From positions 1 to 32,257 of the forward strand of contig VGYC01000077.1 of the NCBI GenBank assembly GCA_016873095.1: a stretch of 32,257 nt of DNA, given 5' to 3'. The position numbers and the translations under genes were made by a program. The notes under the pieces were generated by a model. It had not been told where the DNA came from. It worked only from the letters and a program-made list of their open reading frames with translations, and made no database searches. Positions within the stretch are counted from its first letter, which is position 1, and each line of letters begins with the position of its first letter. Of the stretch, positions 15,814 to 24,761 are shown one piece after another. Origin of the DNA: Planctomycetota bacterium. Lineage in GTDB: Bacteria; Planctomycetota; Planctomycetia; Gemmatales; Gemmataceae.

Positions 15814-16326
15814 TCAGTTCGCCGCCCTGGCGCCGACTGCTGTACTTACCAGGGGCATACTGTTCGTCAGCACGGCATGCAAGCCGCGCAGGTGTTCCAC
15901 GATGCGTTTGTCAGCGGCCTGCATGGCAGGCACGCGATCGCGAAGGTTGTAGCGCGCCAGCGTTAGCTTGGCCGACACCGTCGAGCTGCCATCAACTTCG
16001 CCCTTGCCCTTGAATGTGGCCAGCTCGTCGGTGCACTCCACCAGCTCAGCGCTGGCCACCAGGTTTTTTCCAGGAATCATGAAGTTTCCATACTTCACGT
16101 TTTTCACTTCCCGCAGGACGATGACACTGTGTCGAAAATCCTCGGTGATGCGCAACAACCAGGCGCCGGCTTCCACCAGGGTCTCCAGCATCAAGACCCC
16201 TGGCATGACAGGGAAGGTGGGAAAGTGGTCGGCCAGGTACTCCTCGCCAAGGGTCAGGTTCTTGACGATGCGAATGCGCTTCGCGGGCTCGAAATCCAGG
16301 ATTCGATCCACGAGGTTGAATCGCAT
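15814..16326 (-). CDS. FabA/FabZ-like hotdog dehydratase (copy 2)
   Basis: First gene of the operon, 170 residues. The active-site segment [18 protein letters not shown] has H34 and E48 at the same positions as in the paralogue at 13958-14473. It probably dehydrates 3-hydroxyacyl-ACP, either alone or with the paralogue. The start codon has no clear Shine-Dalgarno; it is set by the conserved MRFNLVDRI opening, which aligns with MRWIWIDRF in the paralogue. A promoter and a small palindrome lie in the upstream region. Confidence 0.87.
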   Translation of the reverse strand: MRFNLVDRILDFEPAKRIRIVKNLTLGEEYLADHFPTFPVMPGVLMLETLVEAGAWLLRITEDFRHSVIVLREVKNVKYGNFMIPGKNLVASAELVECTDELATFKGKGEVDGSSTVSAKLTLARYNLRDRVPAMQAADKRIVEHLRGLHAVLTNSMPLVSTAVGARAAN

Positions 16327-16342
16327 GGTCTTAAACCCGACG

Positions 16343-16357
16343 CCTAAATGGTTTAGG
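16343..16357. promoter_or_regulatory. Palindrome in the leader of the FAS/PKS-like operon
   Basis: CCTAAA-TGG-TTTAGG (16343-16357) is a perfect 6-bp palindrome with a 3-nt centre. It sits between the candidate promoter and the first start codon, where an operator for a repressor would be placed. No known operator is recognised. Confidence 0.3.
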
Positions 16358-16393
16358 GCAAAAACCGGCCGCCATGTTTTGCTGCAAATGGGC

Positions 16394-16422
16394 AGTATAT
16401 CGGGGGCTGTTTATCCCGGCAA
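16394..16422 (-). promoter_or_regulatory. Candidate promoter of the FAS/PKS-like operon
   Basis: On the minus strand TTGCCG (16417-16422) and TATACT (16394-16399, 5 of 6 matches) are separated by 17 nt, giving a leader of roughly 60 nt before the ATG at 16326. The 16327-16725 stretch otherwise contains no gene I can support. Confidence 0.5.
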
Positions 16423-16725
16423 CCCGAATCTCCGGAGCCGACGGGCCAGCTTCCCTTGTCCATACCGCCTTCCCTGCTGGCAATCCTTGCCCAGCTCACG
16501 TGTCTTCCCCACGCAGGTCTGTCGATATTTGCAAAATTGCTTGGATTTCGCAATTCGGAAAAACCGCAAAGACTGGAGAAACCTTGAGTTGAAGTCAGGC
16601 TGCGCGGTCTGCATGAACTTGGCCGGTTATGCACGGGAACATGACGATGTGACCGAATCTGCCGACAGGCGACGATCACCATGTCGGATCGCGGACAGCT
16701 GTTGCCCTCTGCACGGCGTGCGACC

Positions 16726-19185
16726 TCACCATCGTTTCTGCCCGGGTGGGGCCGGGTCATCCAGCACACTCAGCCCGAACGGGGCAAAAAGGAACACGCC
16801 GCTGTAGTAGCCGGTCTGCCCCAGAGTTTCGTTATCAGCCAGTGTCTTGACGCCGGCTGTGATGGCGGTGCGCAGAGCTTCGCGCATGATGCGCCGATGT
16901 TCCTCGTTGCCGGTAACGGCCGCCTCGTAGGCGAACGCCTCGGAGGCGTGAAACGTGGCCGCACAGAATCCCGGCGGTGGAGAGTTCCGGAAGTGCCGGC
17001 AAGAAGTGAGATAGAACGACTTGTGCCTCTCGCTCCAACAGTCACGGATCATCTGATCGATCCCGGCCGACAGGGCTTTCAGGACTTCGGGATCGTCGGT
17101 GATGCGGTGGTAGCGTGCCAGGGCCGTCAGGGTCAAGCCGAGCATGTACATGTTATTGCCTCGGCAACGCCCCGACTCTGCCGAGACGGCACAGTGCCCA
17201 TGCGCGAGCACGACAACCCAGCCTTTCTTCGGATCCAGGTTTTTCTTGAGCACCAGCCATTGCTTGTGCGCGGCGGTCAGGTACTTCTTGTCGCCTGTGG
17301 CTTCATGGGCGTTGAGCAGCAGGTGCAGCGGCCAACCGATGTTGCGGATGTGGTCGGTGTATCGTGTCGGGCACAGTTCTGCCATGGCGTCGCTGGCCAA
17401 AACTCCAACCTCGCGGGCCCGCCGGTCGCCTGTGAGGAGGTAGTAGTCGAAGACACCGCCGATCCACACGTGGCCGAAGTCCCAGAGTCCGACCTGATAG
17501 GCGCCCTTCATCTTCAGCGGGGCCTCGTTCTCGTACTTGCCGCCGACGAAGCGAGCATAGTATCCGCCGGTATGGCCCACGCAGTGAGGCCAGATCTGAC
17601 CGGGTCGCATGTTCGCGGAACCAGGGTACGCCCGAATGTGCGGATTCGAAACGTGCAGAACATCAACGTCCAGAAAGTGTCGGGCCGCCTGCTCGGCCCG
17701 GTCGAAGAAGCGCCGATTTCCGGTGCGCAGGTATTGTTGAAACCAGATGCGGGATGTGTCGTATTCCAGGTTGCCCCACGAGTCCCAGTTGGTGTTGTAC
17801 CAGTCACCGTAATTCAGCATGCCATACTCGCGAAGGCGGTCGCGTTCAGCACGGTGACGGTCCAAGAAATCGGTCACGAGAGTATCGTAGGCGCGATACT
17901 TGATCGGATCGCTGGGTGGCAGCGGGCCGACCGCTCGACTGACGCTCACCTGAAGCGGTTCGCAAGAAGCGAGCAGCGGCTTTTCAGCGGCTTGAAAAAA
18001 GTCGGCAAGCCGGACTGCATCCGGTTTGCCTGCGAAAAAGGTAGCCCAGAGTTCCTGAGTACGCGCCACCCCGCACTTGAACGAGTAGACTCCCTGGCGC
18101 AGGTAGTACGATAGTTTGCACTCCTCAGCAAGCGATTTGCCGTCGTACAACCCGTTGGGACAGATGCCGATGCGAAGCTGACCGGCTGCGGCCTCGATGT
18201 CCTTTGGCCAATTCTGCCACCATTCGCGCACACCGACCGCCATGCCAAGGTGGTCGCTGCCGACGGCGGCCCAGCCGGCGCCGCGCCGACCTGCCGGCTT
18301 ACCGTCCAGGTCATAGCGGCCATCGTCCACTTGAAAGAGTAGGCCGGCGGCGCGTTCCTTGCCATCGAGCATGATGCGACTACCATCTTTTCGAGCATGA
18401 GCAAACACCAGGTCGAGCGCATCAATCTTGGCCATCATGTCGTCCTGATGATCGTTGATAAACGTGTGATGGAATCGCAAGAATGGCTGGCCGCGAAAAG
18501 CATGGATACGGACGATGTAACGGAACAGCGCACCTCTTGCTGAACGGTGAACACCTTCGATGCGAACGCTGGCGCGCAATGGTCCGGAATCCTCAACAGT
18601 CAACTTTGCGGGCGCCCGATCTGCGCGGAAAACGGTCCCATCGGGCGAAGTAAGGATGATGCCGGCGCCTTTGGAACCCGTGACCCGTTCTGCGGCGGAG
18701 AACCGGCCGTCCTGGTTGGCGTCGAGCCACACTTCATCCAGCAAGCGAAACGCCGTCGAGGAGAGCCGCAGTCGAAGCGGACCGGTGTTGATGGCGATGG
18801 CATGTCCTTCGTTGCTCACGGTGACTGGCTTTGAGACCGCATGACGCTTCACGCCAGGACCGTAGCGCAGGGAGAAGGTTCTTTTCTCAAACGCCTTGAG
18901 GTCGGTCTGAAAATCCAGTAGCAGCCAGCGCACCGAACCATCCGGCCAGCGCGAAAGCACCTCGGTTTGGAGCGGAGTTTCACGATCGTCCGCGCTGAAG
19001 AGCACTGCCGCCTGGGGATCGCGGAGCAGGCCCCTAGCAATGGGGACGCCGGAACTGACCGGCCAGCCGATCCGGTGCACTCCCGCTGGTTCGGTAACCG
19101 TAACAGTCAGCTCAGCAGCGAGCCCCGCGCAAGGAAATACGGCAAGAACCGTGTAGCTCATCAAGCAGGCTGCCATTCGGTTCAT
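16726..19185 (-). CDS. Secreted PcRGLX/YetA-like polysaccharide-lyase-type protein
   Basis: The 819-residue protein starts with a signal peptide (MNRMAACLMSYTVLAVFPCAGLAA). It then follows the PcRGLX/YetA layout: an N-terminal RIFT-barrel-like region (VHRIGWPVSSGVPIARGLL; RWPDGSVRWLLLDFQ), a beta-rich middle region, and a C-terminal alpha/alpha-barrel-like region with YGDWYNTNWDSWGNLEYD, WPHCVGHTGGYYARF and IGWPLHLLLNAHEATGDKKYL. The fungal prototype is a rhamnose-glucuronate exolyase acting on side chains of gum arabic-like polysaccharides; the substrate here is unknown. Two starts are possible (19194 and 19185). 19185 is preferred because GGGG lies about 9 nt before it. It is divergent from the thioredoxin-like gene at 19313 and separated from the FAS operon by 399 nt. 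Confidence 0.82.
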   Translation of the reverse strand: MNRMAACLMSYTVLAVFPCAGLAAELTVTVTEPAGVHRIGWPVSSGVPIARGLLRDPQAAVLFSADDRETPLQTEVLSRWPDGSVRWLLLDFQTDLKAFEKRTFSLRYGPGVKRHAVSKPVTVSNEGHAIAINTGPLRLRLSSTAFRLLDEVWLDANQDGRFSAAERVTGSKGAGIILTSPDGTVFRADRAPAKLTVEDSGPLRASVRIEGVHRSARGALFRYIVRIHAFRGQPFLRFHHTFINDHQDDMMAKIDALDLVFAHARKDGSRIMLDGKERAAGLLFQVDDGRYDLDGKPAGRRGAGWAAVGSDHLGMAVGVREWWQNWPKDIEAAAGQLRIGICPNGLYDGKSLAEECKLSYYLRQGVYSFKCGVARTQELWATFFAGKPDAVRLADFFQAAEKPLLASCEPLQVSVSRAVGPLPPSDPIKYRAYDTLVTDFLDRHRAERDRLREYGMLNYGDWYNTNWDSWGNLEYDTSRIWFQQYLRTGNRRFFDRAEQAARHFLDVDVLHVSNPHIRAYPGSANMRPGQIWPHCVGHTGGYYARFVGGKYENEAPLKMKGAYQVGLWDFGHVWIGGVFDYYLLTGDRRAREVGVLASDAMAELCPTRYTDHIRNIGWPLHLLLNAHEATGDKKYLTAAHKQWLVLKKNLDPKKGWVVVLAHGHCAVSAESGRCRGNNMYMLGLTLTALARYHRITDDPEVLKALSAGIDQMIRDCWSERHKSFYLTSCRHFRNSPPPGFCAATFHASEAFAYEAAVTGNEEHRRIMREALRTAITAGVKTLADNETLGQTGYYSGVFLFAPFGLSVLDDPAPPGQKRW

Positions 19186-19312
19186 GATTTTCATCCCCGT
19201 GAAGGCGGGCACGGCCCCCCGGACCGTGGTACGACACTTTTTTGCCAACGATCTTTGGCCCTTCGGTGTTTGCCAATGTAGGATAGGTTGGATCTCAGGG
19301 CGAGGGTCATTC

Positions 19313-20566
19313 ATGTATACACCAGTCTTCGGGCGACCGGCCACTGGCTTGCTCGTATCGGCGAGTTCTGCGAGCGATCTGTCAACGCCGCCGGTTTCGC
19401 CGTCATCGGTGCTGCCGCTACCCGCAGCGGTGCCCGCGACGCCGCCGTGTCGGGCCCGATGCGCTAGCTCGTTCCTGTCCACGTACTGGTCGGTGTTTGC
19501 CGGCTGCGGGCTTGCTCTGCTTGTCGTCGTCACGGGACTGGCGCTGGCGATCAACTACCTGGAGCGCGCACCGGGCGAAGAAACCGTCGCGGCTTCCGCA
19601 CCGATCATCGCGCCGTCCCCTTCTGCCGCGGCGCCAGTGCCTCTGCAGGCTCCACGCAATGTGCCGGTGCCGGCAATCGTCAAGATCGTCGATTTGAAAG
19701 TATCGCCGCCCCCGGCTCCAGCGTCCGCGGCTCCAACCTCGCCTGTCAACAAGGGCGATGAACCGCCAGCCCCCAAGCTGCCGGATTTTCTACTCGACGA
19801 AGCTGGCATCGGTATCGATGTCGCCAAGGACGGACCGAAGGTGGGCAAGGCCTTGCCGGAGGAGCCGCCAGGGGCGCTTCCCAGATGCGAAACCTACGGC
19901 ACGGCGATCAACTTCGTGCGCAGCCCGTTGCAGGCCGCCAAGTTTGCCCAGACCGAGGACAAACTGGTGTTCACGCTGCATGTGTCCGGCAACTTCGAGG
20001 ATCCCGGCTTCACATGAAACAACGCCCAGGCCCTCCGTGAGAAGGCCCTTAACAATGAAGATGTCGGTAGCTACATGAACGAGTTCTTTGTCAATTCCTT
20101 TCAGAAAGTCGCCACCTTTCGCAAGAATGGCGATAACAAGCAAGGCGGCAACGTGGCCAGCTATTTCTGCACGCCCAAGGGGCAGGTGGTTCATGCCATC
20201 GCCGGCCCCGTCGATGCTGCCACTTTTCTGCGTGAGGCCCGCTGGACCGTCGAGCTTTGGAAGCTGGCCCAGCTGGAGGGCAACGACAAGGCCACCAGAC
20301 TTGCTGCCTTCATGCGCAAGGCTCATCTTGACCGCCTTCGCCAGGACTTTCCCGGAACCCATGCCCAGAGGACGCCCGGCTTCGCCGTCCAGGCCCTCAT
20401 CGCTCCCGGCCGCGGCAACCAGCTGATCCAGAACCTCGACAACCAGGCCAAGGTGCACCTGCTACTGGGCAACTATCCCCTGCCCAAGGTGCAACAGATC
20501 TACTCGCTCGTCTTCGAGAGAATCCTGAACGAACGACTTTCCACCGTGCCGGTGGTGCAGAAGTAA
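19313..20566 (+). CDS. Membrane-anchored thioredoxin-fold protein with in-frame TGA (candidate selenoprotein)
   Basis: The frame from ATG 19313 (GAGGG upstream) runs 417 codons to the TAA at 20566, with one internal TGA at codon 235 (20015-20017). Residues 58-82 form a single membrane helix (FAGCGLALLVVVTGLALAI) and 90-160 a Pro/Ala-rich linker. From about 215 there is a thioredoxin-like domain: strand LVFTLHVSGNFEDPGFT, the TGA, helix NNAQALREKAL, then VASYFCTPKGQVVHAIAGP and AATFLREA. The TGA is where such folds place a redox Cys. A hairpin resembling a bacterial SECIS starts 11 nt after it. An independent downstream gene from ATG 20075 is unlikely: it lacks a ribosome binding site and the 19 codons between TGA and ATG encode continuous domain sequence. 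A recent nonsense mutation or sequencing error remains possible. The active domain would face the periplasm. Confidence 0.7.
20029..20047 (+). promoter_or_regulatory. Candidate bacterial SECIS hairpin
   Basis: GGCCCTC (20029-20035) pairs with GAG (20039-20041) and GGCC (20044-20047), leaving an AA bulge on the 3' side and the apical loop CGT. The stem is 7 bp. The loop G (20037) lies 20 nt after the TGA at 20015-20017. Bacterial SECIS elements are short stem-loops within the coding sequence, with a G in the apical loop about 16-37 nt after the UGA, so position and form fit. The sequence also has to code protein, and GC-rich DNA forms hairpins easily, so this is supportive rather than decisive. 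Confidence 0.5.
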
Positions 20567-20589
20567 AGGCCCGGTTCAACTTCAGATTG

Positions 20590-20607
20590 CCCGCCGTTGA
20601 CGGCGGG
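20590..20607. terminator. Hairpin between convergent genes
   Basis: CCCGCCGT (20590-20597) and ACGGCGGG (20600-20607) form a perfect GC-rich stem, closed by two bases (or a 4-nt loop with 7 bp). It lies 23 nt after the plus-strand stop at 20566 and 58 nt after the minus-strand stop at 20666. There is no T run, so termination efficiency is uncertain. Confidence 0.45.
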
Positions 20608-20665
20608 TGCTTGGGCGCGCTTTGAGGGCCGTTGGCGGGCCTTCCAATAGGTTCTTCGCTCGGCC

Positions 20666-23600
20666 TTATTTGAGTCGGTTCAGGCCCACGCTGGCCTCGT
20701 AACGCACCGGCGCCGCGTTGGCGGGTTCGGCGGCCTGGCGTAGCAAGTTGGCGATGCCGGGGGCATCGGTCTCGGCCAGACCTCGCAGCGCGCCCGCACG
20801 TACCCATACGTTGTCCTCGCGCAAGAACCTGGCCACGTCCTTGTCTTCTGGATCGGCGACAATCCGGGCGATGGTTCGAGCGGCGATGTAGCCGAGTGGC
20901 ATTCCCTCCGGGCCGAACGTTCCTTGCGGATTGGCGGGGACGGCGAGTCGCGTCAACGCTGGCAAGGCGTCGCGGGCTTGCAGCTTGCCCAGGGCCTCGC
21001 ACACCCACCAGACGCCGACCGTGTCGCGCACCTTGGCGAAGGCGTCGAGCTTTTTGATGAGCGTAGGGACCGCGGCCTTGTCGCCGCGCGCGGCAAGGCC
21101 CTTGGCTGCAAGGTAGTGGGCGTACGGATACGGCGTCTCCAGCCCCGCGAGCAGCGTACCGAAGCCTGCTCGTCCGTAACCCTGGCGTGTCTCCTCCGCC
21201 TGCACGATCATCATGCGATCGGCTCCGCCGGCCTGGGCCATGTTCAGATTGCGAAAATGCCCGGGCGTCAGGCAGGCATCGAGATACTTCTTGAGCGCTT
21301 CGCCATCCTCCGGCGGTTTCGCGACGGACAGGTCGAACTCGCGGAACGTCGTGTCCCGCCACTTCAAGCCGCGCGGCGGATACCATGCCTCCAGCGGTTG
21401 CGGCTCCGGCAGATGTACTTCGGGAACCGGCTTCTCGGCGAGGCGATAGGCGTCCTGGATGTCGGACAGGGCGTAGCGGGCCTGCTGGCGGATGAGCGTG
21501 ATCGGGTCGCGCGTGGCGATGTCGATCAGCAGTGGAATGGCGTCAGCGTTGCCACGCCGGGCCAGGCCGCGCACCAGGCCGTAGCGGATGTCGCGGAACA
21601 TCGTCCGCGGATCGGCGATCGGCTTCAGCCTGGCAACGTCGGCGATTCGCTGAGCGAGCGCCTGGGCCATGTACGCCTTGTCGCGCTCGTTGTCGTCGGG
21701 CATGCCCTTGCCCATGCTGGCGATTTCCGGGAACGGATATGGCCTGGCGATCTCGGCAGCCAGTGTGTCGGCGGCCTTGGCGCTCACGCCGATTCGCCCA
21801 AGCAGCACGGCGGCATCGACGCGCTCGCGCTGGTTTTTCGAAGTCAAGAACAGGACAACGCGATCTTGCAAGTCGCGGCGTTCGGCCGGCGTCTTGAGAT
21901 CGGCATCTTCGAGCAGGCAGCTGAGCAGCCACAAGGCTTCCTCGCCGCCGATGGTCTTGACAACATTGAAAGGACGGCCGTGCTCGCTGAATGGCCTTTC
22001 GAGGTTGATGCCCTTGACGAGTTGCTGATAGATCGGATCGTCGGCATGCTGCTTCCCCTTCAGGGCAGCGAGCAAGACCTCGACGGCGCGGCGGCGATGG
22101 CCCGCACGCTCAAGCAAGATGCGTGGCATGAGGACGCGCTGCGTTTCGTCGCGCATGCGGTCCTCGAAGCGTGGCTTCTCCGTGAAGGTGTTGGGCAGCA
22201 GCGCGATCAGCAGATGGATGTCTTCGATGCCGACCATGGCGCCGGCGATGATGAGCGCCTTGATGAGGGCATATTCCTCCGGCCGGGGGCCGTGCTGGAG
22301 ATACCGGCTGATGTGGACTTTCTTGTTGGGGACTTCGCGGCGGATGGCCTCGCGGATGGCGGCGACGGCCTCCGGCGTGCCGATGCGGCCCAGCGCGATC
22401 GCCGCCTCCGCTGCGTGATACTCCTGCACGTGCTGCTTCAGCCAGGGAATCAGCAGATTGACGGCCTCGGCATCGCGCAGCTTGCCGGCAGCACGGACGG
22501 CACCGATGTCAGGCAGCTTCTTCGCCAGTTCGCCGCGAACCTTGGCGAGAATCTCCGGCGTCGGTTGCTGACGGCCGAGGGCGTCGAAGCCGGATTCCTT
22601 GTTGATCGCCTCCAGGGCGCTGGTCAGCGCGAAGCGGACCTGCCAGTCCGTGTTGTGCAGCAATGCGTTGTGCAAGTCCTTCGCGTCCGAGGAGCTCGAC
22701 AGCCTCGTCAGTGCCAGCGCCGCCGAGCGCCGAACCTGGACGACCTCGTCCTTGAGCAGCGTCTTGATCGCCGGAACGTCCTTGACCGCTTCGTCCTCGA
22801 GGTACATCAACATTTCGCAAGCCCGGGCGCGTAGCTCCGGACTCTTGCTTGCCAGCATCTTTCGGAAATAGCCCGAGTCGCCGAGCCGCGCTTGCCGGCG
22901 ATACGCCTCCGGCTCGTTGCGGCGGTATTGCATGTCGGTGGATTCGCGGGTGATGCGGACGGGCGGCAGCTTGGCGGCGGCGACGGAGACGTTGGGGACC
23001 GCCTCGGTCTGCGGGGCGTGGCAGCCGTAGCAGGAGCGGGTCTCGCCGGCCCGGCCGACCATGTAGGCCATCTGCGTGGCCGGGTAATGCGCGCCCATCT
23101 CCACCGACGTCACAGGATAGTTCCACTTCATCAAGAGGCGATTGCCGCCGGCATCGAGCGGGTCGAGGAAGATCGGCGTGTCGGCCGGCGCCTCGAAGTA
23201 GGCGCTGCCGTCCGGGAGGATCGGCACGACGCCGAGGATGCGCGTCTCCAGGTTCGTATGGCTGCTGGTGGTGACGCCGGTGTATTCCGCCTCGATGACG
23301 CGGAGGAAGCGGGCCTGCTTCAGCACCTTCGTCCGTTCCGGATTGTCGGACTCACGGCCGGCGACCACCAGGAACTTCGTCATCGGCGTCGCCTCGCCGG
23401 CTTTCGGTCGTCTGTGCTGCGTCGGCAGCACCGCCGGTCGCGGCTTCTCGACCAGCACCGGAACGGCGTCGAACTCGGCGTAATTCGGGATATTGAGGAC
23501 AAGCTGCTCGTCGCGCGTGTTCGGGTCACAAACGTAGATTCCGGAATCACGGGCGCCCGGCAACGTCGCCGAGAAGAGGAAGCGGCCATCCTGCAGCGGC

Positions 23601-24643
23601 TGCGGCGTGGACCGCGTCCCCAGCGGCGACAGGTGGCTGCGATGGGTTGTGCCGCCCAGTTGAACCGATGTCGTGCCGGGAAAGATCGGCGCCAGAGCGT
23701 CGCGCACCGATAGCCCGGCCCGGAGGTCCAGGATGGCGGGGCCCATCTCCGATTGCAGGAGAATCCGGCCATCGGGCATCTCGCGCGCCTGCGTCAGGCC
23801 GATGCCGCTGTGCCGCTCGCGGTTGAAGAAGCGATACTGCCCGCTGCCGAACAGGTGGCGCTCTTCCGTGCCGTCCGGATTGACGGTCATCAGGAAAGTT
23901 TCGTGCTTGTCGTAGGGTGGCACGTCGATGTGGAAGGCGTCCCAGAAGGTGAACATGATCCGGCCGTCACGGAGAACGGTCGGCTCGAAGTACGTTCCCG
24001 GCGCGAAGGTGAGCTGCTCGATGCCGGTGCCGTCGCCATTCATCACGAACAGCGTCTCGGTGCGTTCCTCGTGGTATTCCTCCAGGTAGCCGGTGCGGTC
24101 CGAGCAGAAGACGATCCGGCCATCGGGAAGATAGGTCCCGCCGAAGTCGTTGAATGGACCATCGGTGAGCTGCTTCAATTCGCTGCCGTCGACGTTGATC
24201 TCGTAGAGATGGAACCAATCTTCACCGTCGCGGCGCATGGCGAAGAGCACTTTCTTGCCGTCGAAGGATGGCTCCGGCTTGAAGACCGAGCCGGTCTTGA
24301 GATGCGTCAACCGTGTCAGCTTGCCGTCCGGGCGCGCCGGCACGAGTGCATAGAGATTTCGTCCGGGGCGGACCGGTCCCATGGTCCGCTCGGGACGATT
24401 GTAGGTGGAGCTGCGGGCGTAGACGTAACCATCGCGCCAGTGGTACGACCCCTGGTAGACGCCGACGCCGCCATCGGTGCGTTCGTCAAACATGGGAGCG
24501 CCGACGAAGACAATGCCGGGGATGTCGGCGACGAGACGGGAGCGTGATGGACCGGAGTCCTCGCCAGGACCAGTCGCCTGCGGTTTCCCGCTAAACGAGA
24601 CGATGATGGCGACCACGCCGAGGGAGAAAGCGATCTTGCGCAC
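20666..24643 (-). CDS. Giant secreted protein: TolB-like propeller, c-type heme site and HEAT repeats
   Basis: From a GTG start the protein has 1325 residues. It has a signal peptide (VRKIAFSLGVVAIIVSFSG), then a TolB/PD40-like propeller with repeats such as EPSFDGKKVLFAMRRDG and TYLPDGRIVFCSDR (about 50-400). A region reminiscent of the hydrazine-synthase alpha middle domain follows, ending in a heme c motif C538-Y-G-C541-H542. From about 590 to the end it is HEAT/PBS-lyase-type repeats (e.g. VRRSAALALTRL, EAAIALGRIGTPEAV). One heme c implies export and a redox or sensing role, but substrate and partners are unknown. The GTG at 24643 is chosen because GGGAGGG lies 6-7 nt upstream and the signal peptide begins there. 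The longer upstream frame runs through an inverted-repeat element and is not a credible N-terminus. Confidence 0.85.
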   Translation of the reverse strand: MRKIAFSLGVVAIIVSFSGKPQATGPGEDSGPSRSRLVADIPGIVFVGAPMFDERTDGGVGVYQGSYHWRDGYVYARSSTYNRPERTMGPVRPGRNLYALVPARPDGKLTRLTHLKTGSVFKPEPSFDGKKVLFAMRRDGEDWFHLYEINVDGSELKQLTDGPFNDFGGTYLPDGRIVFCSDRTGYLEEYHEERTETLFVMNGDGTGIEQLTFAPGTYFEPTVLRDGRIMFTFWDAFHIDVPPYDKHETFLMTVNPDGTEERHLFGSGQYRFFNRERHSGIGLTQAREMPDGRILLQSEMGPAILDLRAGLSVRDALAPIFPGTTSVQLGGTTHRSHLSPLGTRSTPQPLQDGRFLFSATLPGARDSGIYVCDPNTRDEQLVLNIPNYAEFDAVPVLVEKPRPAVLPTQHRRPKAGEATPMTKFLVVAGRESDNPERTKVLKQARFLRVIEAEYTGVTTSSHTNLETRILGVVPILPDGSAYFEAPADTPIFLDPLDAGGNRLLMKWNYPVTSVEMGAHYPATQMAYMVGRAGETRSCYGCHAPQTEAVPNVSVAAAKLPPVRITRESTDMQYRRNEPEAYRRQARLGDSGYFRKMLASKSPELRARACEMLMYLEDEAVKDVPAIKTLLKDEVVQVRRSAALALTRLSSSSDAKDLHNALLHNTDWQVRFALTSALEAINKESGFDALGRQQPTPEILAKVRGELAKKLPDIGAVRAAGKLRDAEAVNLLIPWLKQHVQEYHAAEAAIALGRIGTPEAVAAIREAIRREVPNKKVHISRYLQHGPRPEEYALIKALIIAGAMVGIEDIHLLIALLPNTFTEKPRFEDRMRDETQRVLMPRILLERAGHRRRAVEVLLAALKGKQHADDPIYQQLVKGINLERPFSEHGRPFNVVKTIGGEEALWLLSCLLEDADLKTPAERRDLQDRVVLFLTSKNQRERVDAAVLLGRIGVSAKAADTLAAEIARPYPFPEIASMGKGMPDDNERDKAYMAQALAQRIADVARLKPIADPRTMFRDIRYGLVRGLARRGNADAIPLLIDIATRDPITLIRQQARYALSDIQDAYRLAEKPVPEVHLPEPQPLEAWYPPRGLKWRDTTFREFDLSVAKPPEDGEALKKYLDACLTPGHFRNLNMAQAGGADRMMIVQAEETRQGYGRAGFGTLLAGLETPYPYAHYLAAKGLAARGDKAAVPTLIKKLDAFAKVRDTVGVWWVCEALGKLQARDALPALTRLAVPANPQGTFGPEGMPLGYIAARTIARIVADPEDKDVARFLREDNVWVRAGALRGLAETDAPGIANLLRQAAEPANAAPVRYEASVGLNRLK

Positions 24644-24680
24644 GATGAACCCTCCCGACTCGAACTTCGGATTTCGGGTC

Positions 24681-24714
24681 GGGTGCCATGCCCACGGCTT
24701 TGCGTGGGCATGGC
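24681..24714 (+). repeat. 34-bp palindromic element, left copy of an inverted pair
   Basis: This unit contains a 12-bp stem, GCCATGCCCACG (24685-24696) and CGTGGGCATGGC (24703-24714), around a 6-nt loop, with GGGT on the outer side. Its exact 34-bp reverse complement lies at 24762-24795. The arrangement of two facing palindromes resembles REP/BIME elements. It lies just upstream of the GTG start of the HEAT protein. Confidence 0.9.
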
Positions 24715-24761
24715 CAACCCGCTTCCCACTTGAGGCATGTGAGCCGAGGCGCGTCGGGACT

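Noticed and set aside
20075-20566. Separate 163-residue gene starting at the ATG after the internal TGA
   Set aside because: It lacks a ribosome binding site, and the 19 codons between TGA and this ATG read as continuous domain sequence in the same frame as the upstream part.
20924-22834. 636-residue plus-strand open frame opposite the HEAT-repeat gene
   Set aside because: Antisense to clear HEAT repeats; the translation has no family resemblance.
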